In this document: positions 18,338 through 26,096 of the stretch, one piece after another
Layout of the letters: the number at the start of each line of letters is the position of its first letter
How positions within the stretch are numbered: the first letter of the stretch is position 1
Program-made: the position numbers and the translations under genes
From: Klebsiella oxytoca
GTDB taxonomy: Bacteria; Pseudomonadota; Gammaproteobacteria; Enterobacterales; Enterobacteriaceae
DNA: 64,000 nt
Assembly (NCBI RefSeq): GCF_009707385.1
Contig: NZ_CP046115.1
Coordinates: 992,001-1,056,000, forward strand
Direction of reading: 5' to 3'
Notes under the pieces: model-generated
Told to the model about the DNA's origin: nothing
The model's database searches: none
Seen by the model: only the letters and a program-made list of their open reading frames with translations

Positions 18338-21300
18338 ATGCTCAGATATACCCGTAATGCCCTGGTTCTGGGATCGCTGGTTTTGCTTAGCGGCTGCGAT
18401 AACGGATCCTCTTCTTCTTCCTCTGGAAATCCCGACACGCCTGATAACCAGGATGTCGTTGTACGTTTACCTGACGTTGCGGTGCCCGGCGAAGCGGTCA
18501 CGGCGGTAGCAAACCAGGCGGTTATCCATCTGGTGGATATTGCCGGAATCACCAGTAGCGATGCGGCGGACTACAGCAGCAAAAACCTCTATCTGTGGAA
18601 TAACGAAACCTGCGACGCGCTGAGCTCGCCGGTAGCTGACTGGAGCGATGTCAGCACTACGCCGACGGGCAGCGATAAATATGGCCCGTACTGGGTGGTT
18701 CCACTCAACAAAGAAAACGGTTGTATCAACGTCATTGTCCGCGACGGCACTGATAAGCTGATCGACAGCGACCTGAAGGTATCGTTTAGCGATTTTAGCG
18801 ACAGGACAGTATCGGTTATCGCCGGTAACAGCGCGGTCTATGACTCCCGCGCCGATGCTTTCCGCGCCGCTTTCGGCGTGGCGCTGGCCGAAGCCCACTG
18901 GGTCGATAAAAACACGCTGCTGTGGCCGGGCGGGCAGGATAAACCCATCGTCCGCCTCTACTATAGCCACAGCAGTAAAGTGGCGGCCGACAGCGAAGGT
19001 AAATTCACCGACCGCTATCTGAAGCTCACGCCGACCACCGTTAGCCAGCAGGTCAGCATGCGCTTTCCGCACCTTTCCAGCTATGCTGCCTTTAAGCTGC
19101 CGGACAACGCTAACGTTGATGAACTGCTGCAGGGCGAAACGGTCACCATTGCCGCCGAAGAGGACGGGATCCTGATCTCCGCCACTCAGGTGCAGACGGC
19201 TGGCGTACTCGACGACACCTATGCCGAAGCGGCGGAAGCCCTGAATTACGGCGCGCAGCCGATCGACGGCGGCGTCACCTTCCGCGTCTGGGCACCGACC
19301 GCTCAGCAGGTGGATGTGGTGCTGTACAGCGCGGACAAGAAAGTGATAGGCAGCCATCCGATGACCCGCGATAGCGCATCCGGCGCGTGGTCCTGGCAGG
19401 GCGGCAGCGATCTGAAAGGCGCATTCTACCGCTATGCGATGACGGTTTATCATCCGCAGTCGCGCAAGGTGGAACAGTATGAAGTCACCGACCCGTATGC
19501 GCATAGCCTGTCGACCAACTCGGAATACAGCCAGGTCGTCGATCTCAACGACAGCGCGCTCAAGCCTGACGGCTGGGATAGCCTGACGATGCCGCATGCC
19601 CAGAAGACGAAAGCGGATTTAGCGAAGATGACGATTCATGAATCGCATATTCGCGATCTCTCCGCCTGGGACCAGACCGTTCCGGCCGAACTGCGCGGTA
19701 AATACCTTGCGCTGACCGCCGGTGACAGCAATATGGTGCAGCATCTGAAGAAGCTCTCGGCTTCAGGCGTGACGCATATTGAACTGCTGCCGGTGTTCGA
19801 TCTGGCGACGGTGAACGAGTTCACCGATAAAGTCGCCGATATTCAGCAACCGTTCAGCCGCTTATGTGAAGTAAACAGCGCGGTGAAAAGCAGCGAGTTC
19901 GCCGGATACTGCGACAGCGGTTCCACGGTGGAAGAGGTGTTAAATCAGCTTAAGCAGAGCGATAGCCAGGATAACCCGCAGGTTCAGGCGCTGAATACGC
20001 TGGTGGCGCAGACCGACTCCTACAACTGGGGTTACGATCCGTTCCACTATACGGTTCCGGAAGGTTCCTACGCGACCGATCCGGAAGGAACGACACGTAT
20101 CAAAGAGTTCCGCACCATGATTCAGACGATCAAGCAGGATCTGGGGATGAACGTTATTATGGACGTGGTGTACAACCACACCAACGCCGCCGGGCCAACC
20201 GACCGCACCTCGGTGCTGGATAAGATAGTGCCCTGGTACTATCAGCGCTTGAATGAAACCACCGGCAGCGTTGAATCCGCTACCTGCTGTTCCGACTCCG
20301 CGCCGGAGCATCGGATGTTCGCCAGGCTTATCGCCGACTCGCTGGCGGTGTGGACCACCGATTATAAGATCGATGGCTTCCGCTTCGATCTGATGGGCTA
20401 CCATCCGAAGGCGCAAATTCTCTCTGCGTGGGATCGCATTAAGGCCCTGAATCCGGATATCTACTTCTTCGGTGAAGGCTGGGATTCTAATCAGAGCGAT
20501 CGCTTTGAAATCGCTTCGCAGCTCAACCTGAAAGGCACCGGTATCGGGACGTTTTCCGATCGTCTGCGCGATTCGGTGCGCGGCGGCGGGCCGTTCGACT
20601 CCGGCGATGCGCTGCGGCAGAACCAGGGCGTCGGCAGCGGCGCAGGCGTATTAGCAAACGAAATTACCAGCCTGAGTGATGACCAGGTCCGCCACCTGGC
20701 CGACCTGACCCGCCTGGGGATGGCCGGTAACCTTGCCGACTTTGTGATGATCGACAAGGACGGCGCGGTGAAGAAAGGCAGCGAGATTGACTATAACGGC
20801 GCGCCTGGCGGCTATGCCGCAGACCCGACGGAAGTCGTCAACTATGTTTCGAAGCACGACAACCAGACCCTGTGGGACATGATCAGCTATAAAGCGTCCC
20901 AGGAGGCCGACCTGGCGACCCGCGTCCGCATGCAGGCGGTGTCGCTGGCGACGGTGATGCTGGGACAAGGTATCGCTTTTGACCAGCAGGGCTCTGAGCT
21001 GCTGCGTTCGAAATCCTTTACCCGCGACTCCTACGACTCCGGCGACTGGTTCAACCGCGTTGATTACTCCCTGCAGGATAACAACTACAACGTCGGGATG
21101 CCGCGCATCAGCGATGACGGCAGCAACTATGAGGTGATTTCCCGCGTTAAAGATATGGTTGCCACGCCGGGTGAAGCTGAACTGAAGCAGATGACCGCGT
21201 TCTATCAGGAGCTGACCGAACTGCGGAAATCTTCTCCGCTGTTCACCTTAGGCGACGGTAGCGCGGTAATGAAGCGCGTGGATTTCCGCAATACTGGCGC

Positions 21301-21610
21301 AGATCAGCAGGCAGGTCTGCTGATTATGACCGTCGATGACGGGGTGAAAGCGGGCGCTAGCCTGGATAGCCGCCTTGACGGCCTGGTGGTGGCGATCAAC
21401 GCCGCGCCGGAAAGCCGTACGCTGAGTGACTTTGCCGGTGAAACGCTGCAGCTGAGCGCTATCCAGCAGGCGGCGGGCGAAAACTCGCTGGCAAACGGCG
21501 TACAGATTGCCGCCGACGGTACCGTCACGCTGCCGGCCTGGTCCGTTGCGGTGCTGGAAGTGCCGCAGGGCGAAGCCCAGGGCGCTGGCCTGCCGGTAAG
21601 CAGTAAGTAA
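18338..21610 (+). CDS. pulA: Pullulanase, surface lipoprotein, type II secretion substrate
   Basis: PulA hydrolyses alpha-1,6 bonds in pullulan and branched maltodextrins at the cell surface. The 1090-aa precursor has a lipoprotein signal (LVLGSLVLLSGC, Cys19) with Asp at +2 and a serine-rich linker. N-terminal carbohydrate-binding and CBM48-type domains (GVTFRVWAPTAQQVDVVLY) precede a GH13 barrel: YNWGYDP, DVVYNHT, nucleophile Asp684 in DGFRFD, acid/base Glu713 in GEGWD, and KHDNQTLWD. The 29-residue Asp-Glu spacing agrees with the known Klebsiella enzyme. AAAGGGA lies 7 bases before the ATG. Secreted by the adjacent Pul machine; MalT-type boxes lie upstream. Confidence 0.98.
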   Translation: MLRYTRNALVLGSLVLLSGCDNGSSSSSSGNPDTPDNQDVVVRLPDVAVPGEAVTAVANQAVIHLVDIAGITSSDAADYSSKNLYLWNNETCDALSSPVADWSDVSTTPTGSDKYGPYWVVPLNKENGCINVIVRDGTDKLIDSDLKVSFSDFSDRTVSVIAGNSAVYDSRADAFRAAFGVALAEAHWVDKNTLLWPGGQDKPIVRLYYSHSSKVAADSEGKFTDRYLKLTPTTVSQQVSMRFPHLSSYAAFKLPDNANVDELLQGETVTIAAEEDGILISATQVQTAGVLDDTYAEAAEALNYGAQPIDGGVTFRVWAPTAQQVDVVLYSADKKVIGSHPMTRDSASGAWSWQGGSDLKGAFYRYAMTVYHPQSRKVEQYEVTDPYAHSLSTNSEYSQVVDLNDSALKPDGWDSLTMPHAQKTKADLAKMTIHESHIRDLSAWDQTVPAELRGKYLALTAGDSNMVQHLKKLSASGVTHIELLPVFDLATVNEFTDKVADIQQPFSRLCEVNSAVKSSEFAGYCDSGSTVEEVLNQLKQSDSQDNPQVQALNTLVAQTDSYNWGYDPFHYTVPEGSYATDPEGTTRIKEFRTMIQTIKQDLGMNVIMDVVYNHTNAAGPTDRTSVLDKIVPWYYQRLNETTGSVESATCCSDSAPEHRMFARLIADSLAVWTTDYKIDGFRFDLMGYHPKAQILSAWDRIKALNPDIYFFGEGWDSNQSDRFEIASQLNLKGTGIGTFSDRLRDSVRGGGPFDSGDALRQNQGVGSGAGVLANEITSLSDDQVRHLADLTRLGMAGNLADFVMIDKDGAVKKGSEIDYNGAPGGYAADPTEVVNYVSKHDNQTLWDMISYKASQEADLATRVRMQAVSLATVMLGQGIAFDQQGSELLRSKSFTRDSYDSGDWFNRVDYSLQDNNYNVGMPRISDDGSNYEVISRVKDMVATPGEAELKQMTAFYQELTELRKSSPLFTLGDGSAVMKRVDFRNTGADQQAGLLIMTVDDGVKAGASLDSRLDGLVVAINAAPESRTLSDFAGETLQLSAIQQAAGENSLANGVQIAADGTVTLPAWSVAVLEVPQGEAQGAGLPVSSK

Positions 21611-21621
21611 GACCTGTACCT

Positions 21622-21653
21622 CCCGGCCGGCGGTGTGTAAACCGCAGGCCGGG
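21622..21653 (+). other. Hairpin between pulA and pulB
   Basis: CCCGGCC (21622-21628) pairs with GGCCGGG (21647-21653), with an inner CGGT/ACCG pair. No T-tract follows, so it is more likely an mRNA stabiliser or partial attenuator setting the pulA:pulB ratio than a full terminator. Effect is inferred. Confidence 0.5.
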
Positions 21654-21682
21654 ATTACCTTTCTTTATTAAGGAGAAAGCCA

Positions 21683-22201
21683 GTGCTTGTTCGCCAGCAG
21701 GAGCCGTTTCCTCAACCTGAAGTACCGGCTATTTCCGGGAAAGTGGTACAGATCCCCTATGTGGCCGTACCGCTGTACGCCGCGCTGCTGATTGCGCTCG
21801 GCTGGTTTAGTGGCGAGCAGTGGCGGAATAAACCTCAGCCGAATTTGCCGCCGGTAGCCCAGGCGGTGCTAGTACCGCTAAATCAACCGGCGGTCAAAAC
21901 TGCCGTCAAGCCGGTTAAAGCCGAGCCAGAAACTCTGGCTGAAGCGGCAATTGAGGTCGATGAGGATAAGCTGCCGCCTCTGCGCTACAGCGCGCATGTC
22001 TACGCTTCGCTGGCGGAGAAGCGCAGCATTGTATTGAACGGACAATCATGGAAGGAGGGCGATTCGCCGTTGCCGAACCTGGTTATCGAGCAGATTCAAC
22101 AGGACCTCACCGTATTTAGTTTTAACGGTAAAACGTTTACCCTCGCGGCGCTGGATGACTGGCCGGGCGGGACCATTGAGGAGAGTCCACAGGGAGAATA
22201 A
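21683..22201 (+). CDS. pulB: PulB (GspB-family protein)
   Basis: A 172-aa protein encoded 72 bp after pulA, with AAGGAGAAAG just before its ATG. One hydrophobic segment near residues 30-46 (VAVPLYAALLIALGWF) anchors it in the inner membrane; a Pro/Lys/Ala-rich linker follows, then a C-terminal GspB-type domain (YSAHVYASLAEKRSIVLNGQ through TLAALDDW) resembling the HR domain. In Klebsiella PulB has been reported as dispensable for PulA secretion in vitro settings; related GspB/ExeB proteins work with GspA in secretin assembly. No pulA-linked gspA was seen here. Confidence 0.9.
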   Translation: MLVRQQEPFPQPEVPAISGKVVQIPYVAVPLYAALLIALGWFSGEQWRNKPQPNLPPVAQAVLVPLNQPAVKTAVKPVKAEPETLAEAAIEVDEDKLPPLRYSAHVYASLAEKRSIVLNGQSWKEGDSPLPNLVIEQIQQDLTVFSFNGKTFTLAALDDWPGGTIEESPQGE

Positions 22202-22214
22202 AAATAGCGCAACC

Positions 22215-22231
22215 GCGATTAAAATAATCGC
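22215..22231. terminator. Hairpin between convergent pulB and pulS
   Basis: GCGATTA (22215-22221) and TAATCGC (22225-22231) form a perfect 7-bp stem with a 3-nt loop; an outer AAATAGCG/CGCTATTT pairing (22203-22236) is an alternative fold. It sits in the 29-bp gap between convergent stops and is followed by TATTTATT, so it may end both transcripts. Confidence 0.5.
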
Positions 22232-22608
22232 TATTTATTGCCGCGCAGACTATCAATAAATGGCGCCAGCTGGCGATTAAACTGACTGCATTTTGTCGCT
22301 TCCGGCGTACTATCCTGCTGGAGCTGTTGATATAGCTGGGTGCTGCGCTGGCTTAGCATATTTCCATCAATATTTTCCCATCCACGTTTTTTACCTACAT
22401 TTATTACCGCGCGGTTAATGACATCATCGGCGGGAAGATCGCTGCGGTTGCATTTATTCTTCAGATAGCGCGCTCCGGCGGCAACGGAGGCGAGCTGCTC
22501 AAGCTGGGCCTGACCGCTAACGGCGGGACTTAGCGTTGTGGAACGATTTTGCTGGCAGCCGGAGAGCAGGGCGACGGCTATAAGCGGAAATATAATAAAG
22601 TTGCGCAT
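22231..22608 (-). CDS. pulS: Type II secretion pilotin lipoprotein PulS
   Basis: PulS binds the C-terminal S-domain of PulD and carries it to the outer membrane through the Lol pathway. The 125-aa precursor starts MRNFIIFPLIAVALLSGCQQ: signal peptide with lipobox LLSGC, Cys18, and Gln at +2, compatible with outer-membrane sorting. The mature part is helical with conserved Cys pair (NKCNRSDLP and ATKCSQF), as in the AspS/OutS/PulS group. It stands apart from the pulC-O operon and converges on pulB, so it must have its own promoter in the AT-rich gap upstream. Confidence 0.94.
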   Translation of the reverse strand: MRNFIIFPLIAVALLSGCQQNRSTTLSPAVSGQAQLEQLASVAAGARYLKNKCNRSDLPADDVINRAVINVGKKRGWENIDGNMLSQRSTQLYQQLQQDSTPEATKCSQFNRQLAPFIDSLRGNK

Positions 22609-23188
22609 AATATATTAATCTGAAAAATTAATTGGCCGATAGTTTAACAAATATTTTTCTGCAGTCATCATAAAATCTGTCAGATTATAAATGTTAAGCG
22701 GCTCGCGTTTTTATCATTACAGTCTTTTAAATTCCTTTTTCTTTCATTTGAGAAATTTCTGTCTCATGGACAAAATAATATTCCCTGTTGTTAATATTTT
22801 GGTTTCTGACGGCGGCGCGTAGCCGTGACGGCTGATTGAGATGTACATTTTTATGTTATTAAAAAACATAATAAATTCCCATTTGTTACCTCCGGCGCAT
22901 GTAAAATGCTGGTTAAGAATGTCGCGGTTTAGTGCTATCCTGTATCGCCTGAACATAAAGTGCTATGTTCCGAACAGTTCGGTTAATGAAATGCGTAATG
23001 ATATGATTTTAAAAGCGAATTTTTAAAGTGACAATCTTGCGAGCGACATAGTAGCGCGTCGCACGATTTATCGCTGGTCGTCTGGAAATCCACTCCTTCC
23101 AGCGCCAGTTTGAGAGATTTCTTCTTTCCCCAGCGCGGGGAAACATTGAGAATCAGGCTATTACGCCTGTAAGTTGCGGAGAAAAAGC
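22609..23188. other. AT-rich intergenic region between pulS and mrcB
   Basis: This 580-bp gap between divergent pulS and mrcB holds no convincing gene. The left ~420 bp are clearly richer in A and T than both flanks; the last 150 bp return to normal composition and lead into the mrcB ribosome binding site (GGAG, 23178-23181). It should hold the pulS and mrcB promoters. A 13-bp palindrome CCGAACAGTTCGG lies at 22970-22982. Two short open frames (22744-22956 minus, 22841-23026 plus) lack ribosome binding sites and were not called. Confidence 0.6.
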
Positions 23189-25744
23189 ATGGCGGGAGAT
23201 GACCGCGAGCCGATCGGACGTAAGGGGAGACCCTCACGCCCGGCAAAACAAAAGGTAACTCGCCGTCGGGTTCGGGAAGAGGACTACGACGACGATTACG
23301 ATGATGATGACTATGAGGATGAAAGACCGATGCCGAGGAAAGGAAAAGGCAAAGGCGGTAAGCCCCCTCGTCGTAAACGCACCTGGCTGTGGCTGCTGAT
23401 TAAAATTGGCATCGTCTGCGCGGTACTGATTGCCGCCTACGGCGTCTACCTCGATCAGAAAATCCGCAGCCGCATTGACGGTAAAGTCTGGGATCTGCCC
23501 GCCGCGGTATATGGCCGGATGGTCAACCTTGAGCCGGATATGCAGATCAGCAAAAACGAAATGGTGCGCCTGCTTAATGCAACCCAGTATCGCCAGGTGA
23601 GCGCGATGACGCGCCCGGGTGAATACACGGTACAGGCTAACAGTATCGAGATGATCCGCCGACCGTTCGATTTCCCGGACAGTAAAGAAGGGCAGGTGCG
23701 CGCGCGCCTGAGCTTTGATGGCGACCGTCTGGACACTATCGAGAATATGGATAACAACCGCCAGTTCGGTTTCTTCCGCCTCGATCCGCGCCTGATCACC
23801 ATGCTGCAATCGGCCAACGGCGAACAGCGTCTGTTTGTTAAGCGCAACGGCTTCCCGGATCTGCTGGTCGATACGCTGCTGGCGACCGAAGACCGTCATT
23901 TCTACGAGCATGACGGGATCAGCCTTTACTCGATTGGTCGCGCGGTGCTGGCTAACCTGACCGCCGGTCGGACGGTGCAGGGGGCGAGTACGTTGACCCA
24001 GCAGCTGGTGAAGAACCTGTTCCTCTCCAGCGAACGTTCGTACTGGCGTAAGATTAATGAAGCCTATATGGCGCTAATCGTTGATGCCCGCTACAGCAAG
24101 GATCGTATCCTTGAGCTGTATATGAACGAAGTGTACCTCGGTCAGAGCGGCGATAACGAGATCCGCGGCTTCCCGCTGGCGAGCCTCTATTACTTTGGTC
24201 GCCCGGTAGAAGAGCTGAGCCTCGATCAACAGGCGCTGCTGGTGGGGATGGTAAAAGGCGCGTCGGTTTACAACCCGTGGCGTAACCCGAAGCTGGCGCT
24301 GGAGCGACGCAACCTCGTGCTGCGTCTTCTGCAGCAGCAGCAGGTTATCGATCAGGAGCTGTATGACATGCTGAGCGCCCGTCCGCTGGGCGTACAGCCG
24401 CGCGGCGGGGTCATCTCTCCGCAGCCTGCGTTTATGCAGATGGTGCGCCAGGAGCTGCAGGCGAAGATGGGCGACAAAGTGAAAGATCTCTCCGGCGTGA
24501 AGATCTTTACCACCTTCGACTCTGTCGCGCAGGACGCGGCGGAAAAAGCGGCGATAGAGGGTATTCCGGCGCTGAAGAAACAGCGTAAGCTGCCGGATCT
24601 GGAAACCGCAATGGTGGTGGTCGACCGCTTTACCGGCGAGGTGCGGGCGATGGTCGGCGGGGCGGAGCCGCAGTTTGCCGGCTATAACCGTGCGATGCAG
24701 GCGCGCCGCTCGATTGGTTCACTGGCAAAACCGGCGACCTATCTGACCGCGCTCAGTCAGCCGAATCTGTATCGACTCAATACCTGGATTGCCGATGCGC
24801 CAATTTCGATTCGCCTGTCCAACGGCCAGACCTGGTCGCCGCAGAACGACGATCGTCGCTATAGCGAGAGCGGAAAGGTGATGCTGGTTGACGCGCTGAC
24901 GCGTTCAATGAACGTGCCGACGGTGAACCTCGGAATGGCGCTGGGCCTGCCGGCGGTAGTCGATACCTGGACGAAGCTGGGCGCGCCGAAGAATCAGCTA
25001 AATGCGGTTCCGTCTATGCTGCTGGGTGCGCTGAACCTGACGCCGATTGAAGTGGCGCAGGCGTTCCAGACCATTGCCAGCGGAGGGAACCGCGCGCCGC
25101 TGTCAGCGCTGCGTTCCGTTATTGCTGAAGATGGTACGGTGCTGTATCAGAGCTATCCGCAGGCGGAACGCGCGGTTCCGGCCCAGGCGGCTTATATGAC
25201 GCTATGGACCATGCAGCAGGTGGTACAGCGCGGTACCGGCCGTCAGCTGGGCGCGAAGTATCCGGGTCTGCATCTGGCGGGTAAAACCGGGACTACCAAC
25301 AACAACGTTGATACCTGGTTTGCCGGCATTGACGGCGGTCAGGTGACTATTACCTGGGTGGGCCGTGATAATAACCAGCCGACTAAGCTGTACGGCGCCA
25401 GCGGAGCGATGTCGATCTATCAGCGCTACCTGGCTAACCAGACGCCAACGCCGTTGGTGCTGACCGCACCGGAAGATGTGGTGGATATGGGCGTCGATGG
25501 CAGCGGTAACTTTGTCTGCAGCGGCGGAATGCGCTCGCTTCCGGTATGGACGACCTCGCCGGACGCGCTGTGTCGTCAGGGCGAGCAAATTCAACAGCAG
25601 CAGCTTCAGCAGCAGCAGGCGAATAATCCGTTCAATCAATCCGGGCAGCAGCAGCCGCAGCAGAATCAGCAGCAGCAACCGCCGAAGCAGGAGAAGAGCG
25701 ATGGCGTAGCGGGCTGGATTAAGGATATGTTCGGCGGTAACTAA
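23189..25744 (+). CDS. mrcB: Bifunctional penicillin-binding protein 1B
   Basis: PBP1B polymerises and cross-links peptidoglycan at the inner membrane, activated by outer-membrane LpoB. The 851-aa protein has an acidic/basic cytoplasmic tail ([13 protein letters not shown]), one membrane segment ([20 protein letters not shown]), a UB2H domain, the GT51 glycosyltransferase with [12 protein letters not shown] and [14 protein letters not shown], and the transpeptidase with SIGSLAKP (SxxK), SMN and KTGTT. A Gln-rich tail ends in [14 protein letters not shown]. Start at 23189 ([13 protein letters not shown]) follows GGAG by 7 bases; an ATG-less extension five codons upstream is not supported. Confidence 0.97.
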   Translation: MAGDDREPIGRKGRPSRPAKQKVTRRRVREEDYDDDYDDDDYEDERPMPRKGKGKGGKPPRRKRTWLWLLIKIGIVCAVLIAAYGVYLDQKIRSRIDGKVWDLPAAVYGRMVNLEPDMQISKNEMVRLLNATQYRQVSAMTRPGEYTVQANSIEMIRRPFDFPDSKEGQVRARLSFDGDRLDTIENMDNNRQFGFFRLDPRLITMLQSANGEQRLFVKRNGFPDLLVDTLLATEDRHFYEHDGISLYSIGRAVLANLTAGRTVQGASTLTQQLVKNLFLSSERSYWRKINEAYMALIVDARYSKDRILELYMNEVYLGQSGDNEIRGFPLASLYYFGRPVEELSLDQQALLVGMVKGASVYNPWRNPKLALERRNLVLRLLQQQQVIDQELYDMLSARPLGVQPRGGVISPQPAFMQMVRQELQAKMGDKVKDLSGVKIFTTFDSVAQDAAEKAAIEGIPALKKQRKLPDLETAMVVVDRFTGEVRAMVGGAEPQFAGYNRAMQARRSIGSLAKPATYLTALSQPNLYRLNTWIADAPISIRLSNGQTWSPQNDDRRYSESGKVMLVDALTRSMNVPTVNLGMALGLPAVVDTWTKLGAPKNQLNAVPSMLLGALNLTPIEVAQAFQTIASGGNRAPLSALRSVIAEDGTVLYQSYPQAERAVPAQAAYMTLWTMQQVVQRGTGRQLGAKYPGLHLAGKTGTTNNNVDTWFAGIDGGQVTITWVGRDNNQPTKLYGASGAMSIYQRYLANQTPTPLVLTAPEDVVDMGVDGSGNFVCSGGMRSLPVWTTSPDALCRQGEQIQQQQLQQQQANNPFNQSGQQQPQQNQQQQPPKQEKSDGVAGWIKDMFGGN

Positions 25745-25747
25745 TTC

Positions 25748-25870
25748 TCCGCTTCATCCTTTAAGCCGCCTCTTTGTTGGCTGCGTTCAGAAACCCCAGT
25801 CACATAGTTATCTATGTTCCTGGGGATTTCTTCTCTTGCCGCCTCGATGCGGCTTGAATGATTTTGCGGA
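25748..25870 (-). repeat. ERIC element, near full length, after mrcB
   Basis: A 123-bp element with terminal inverted ends TCCGC and GCGGA, outer arms TTTAAGCCGC/GCGGCTTGAA, and the ERIC core hairpin (CCCCAG...CTGGGG, 25794-25826) around an ACATAG/CTATGT stem. Read on the minus strand it matches ERIC order. It begins 3 bp after the mrcB stop, so it is transcribed as part of the mrcB 3' end. Confidence 0.85.
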
Positions 25871-25872
25871 TT

Positions 25873-25916
25873 ATAAATAAGCCCTCTAATACCTCAGTAT
25901 TAGAGGGCTTATTTAT
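25873..25916 (+). terminator. Long perfect hairpin, mrcB terminator
   Basis: A 20-bp perfect inverted repeat (arms 25873-25892 and 25897-25916, loop CTCA) contains the GC block AAGCCCTCTAATAC and its complement, followed by TATCT. Its outer A/T base pairs supply the U-rich tail. It lies directly after the ERIC element. Confidence 0.8.
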
Positions 25917-26043
25917 ATCTGTAAAAAACTTAACAGCAGTTTAACTCCACAATTACCGTCTGGTTATTTATTCAGCCTTTGACACGTAATCAGGGGCATA
26001 TTTCTTGCCATATATTCCGCGTTTCGCCTATTATGTCGACCGT

Positions 26044-26071
26044 TATAATAATAATTCTCGTTTACGTTATC
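26044..26071 (+). promoter_or_regulatory. fhuA promoter with overlapping Fur-box-like sites
   Basis: A -10 hexamer TATAAT (26044-26049) lies within TATAATAATAATTCTCGTT, which matches 12 of 19 positions of the Fur consensus; an overlapping 19-mer ending GTTATC (26053-26071) matches 10. Iron-dependent Fur repression of fhuA is established in E. coli. Match counts were made by eye. Confidence 0.65.
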
Positions 26072-26096
26072 ATTCACTTCTATCAGAGATATACCC

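Noticed and set aside
18467..19597. 376-codon minus-strand open frame inside pulA
   Set aside because: Shadow of the GC-rich pulA reading frame; PulA is unmistakable on the plus strand.
22744..23026. Two short overlapping frames (70 and 61 codons) in the pulS-mrcB gap
   Set aside because: AT-rich chance frames on opposite strands, no ribosome binding sites, no recognisable domain.
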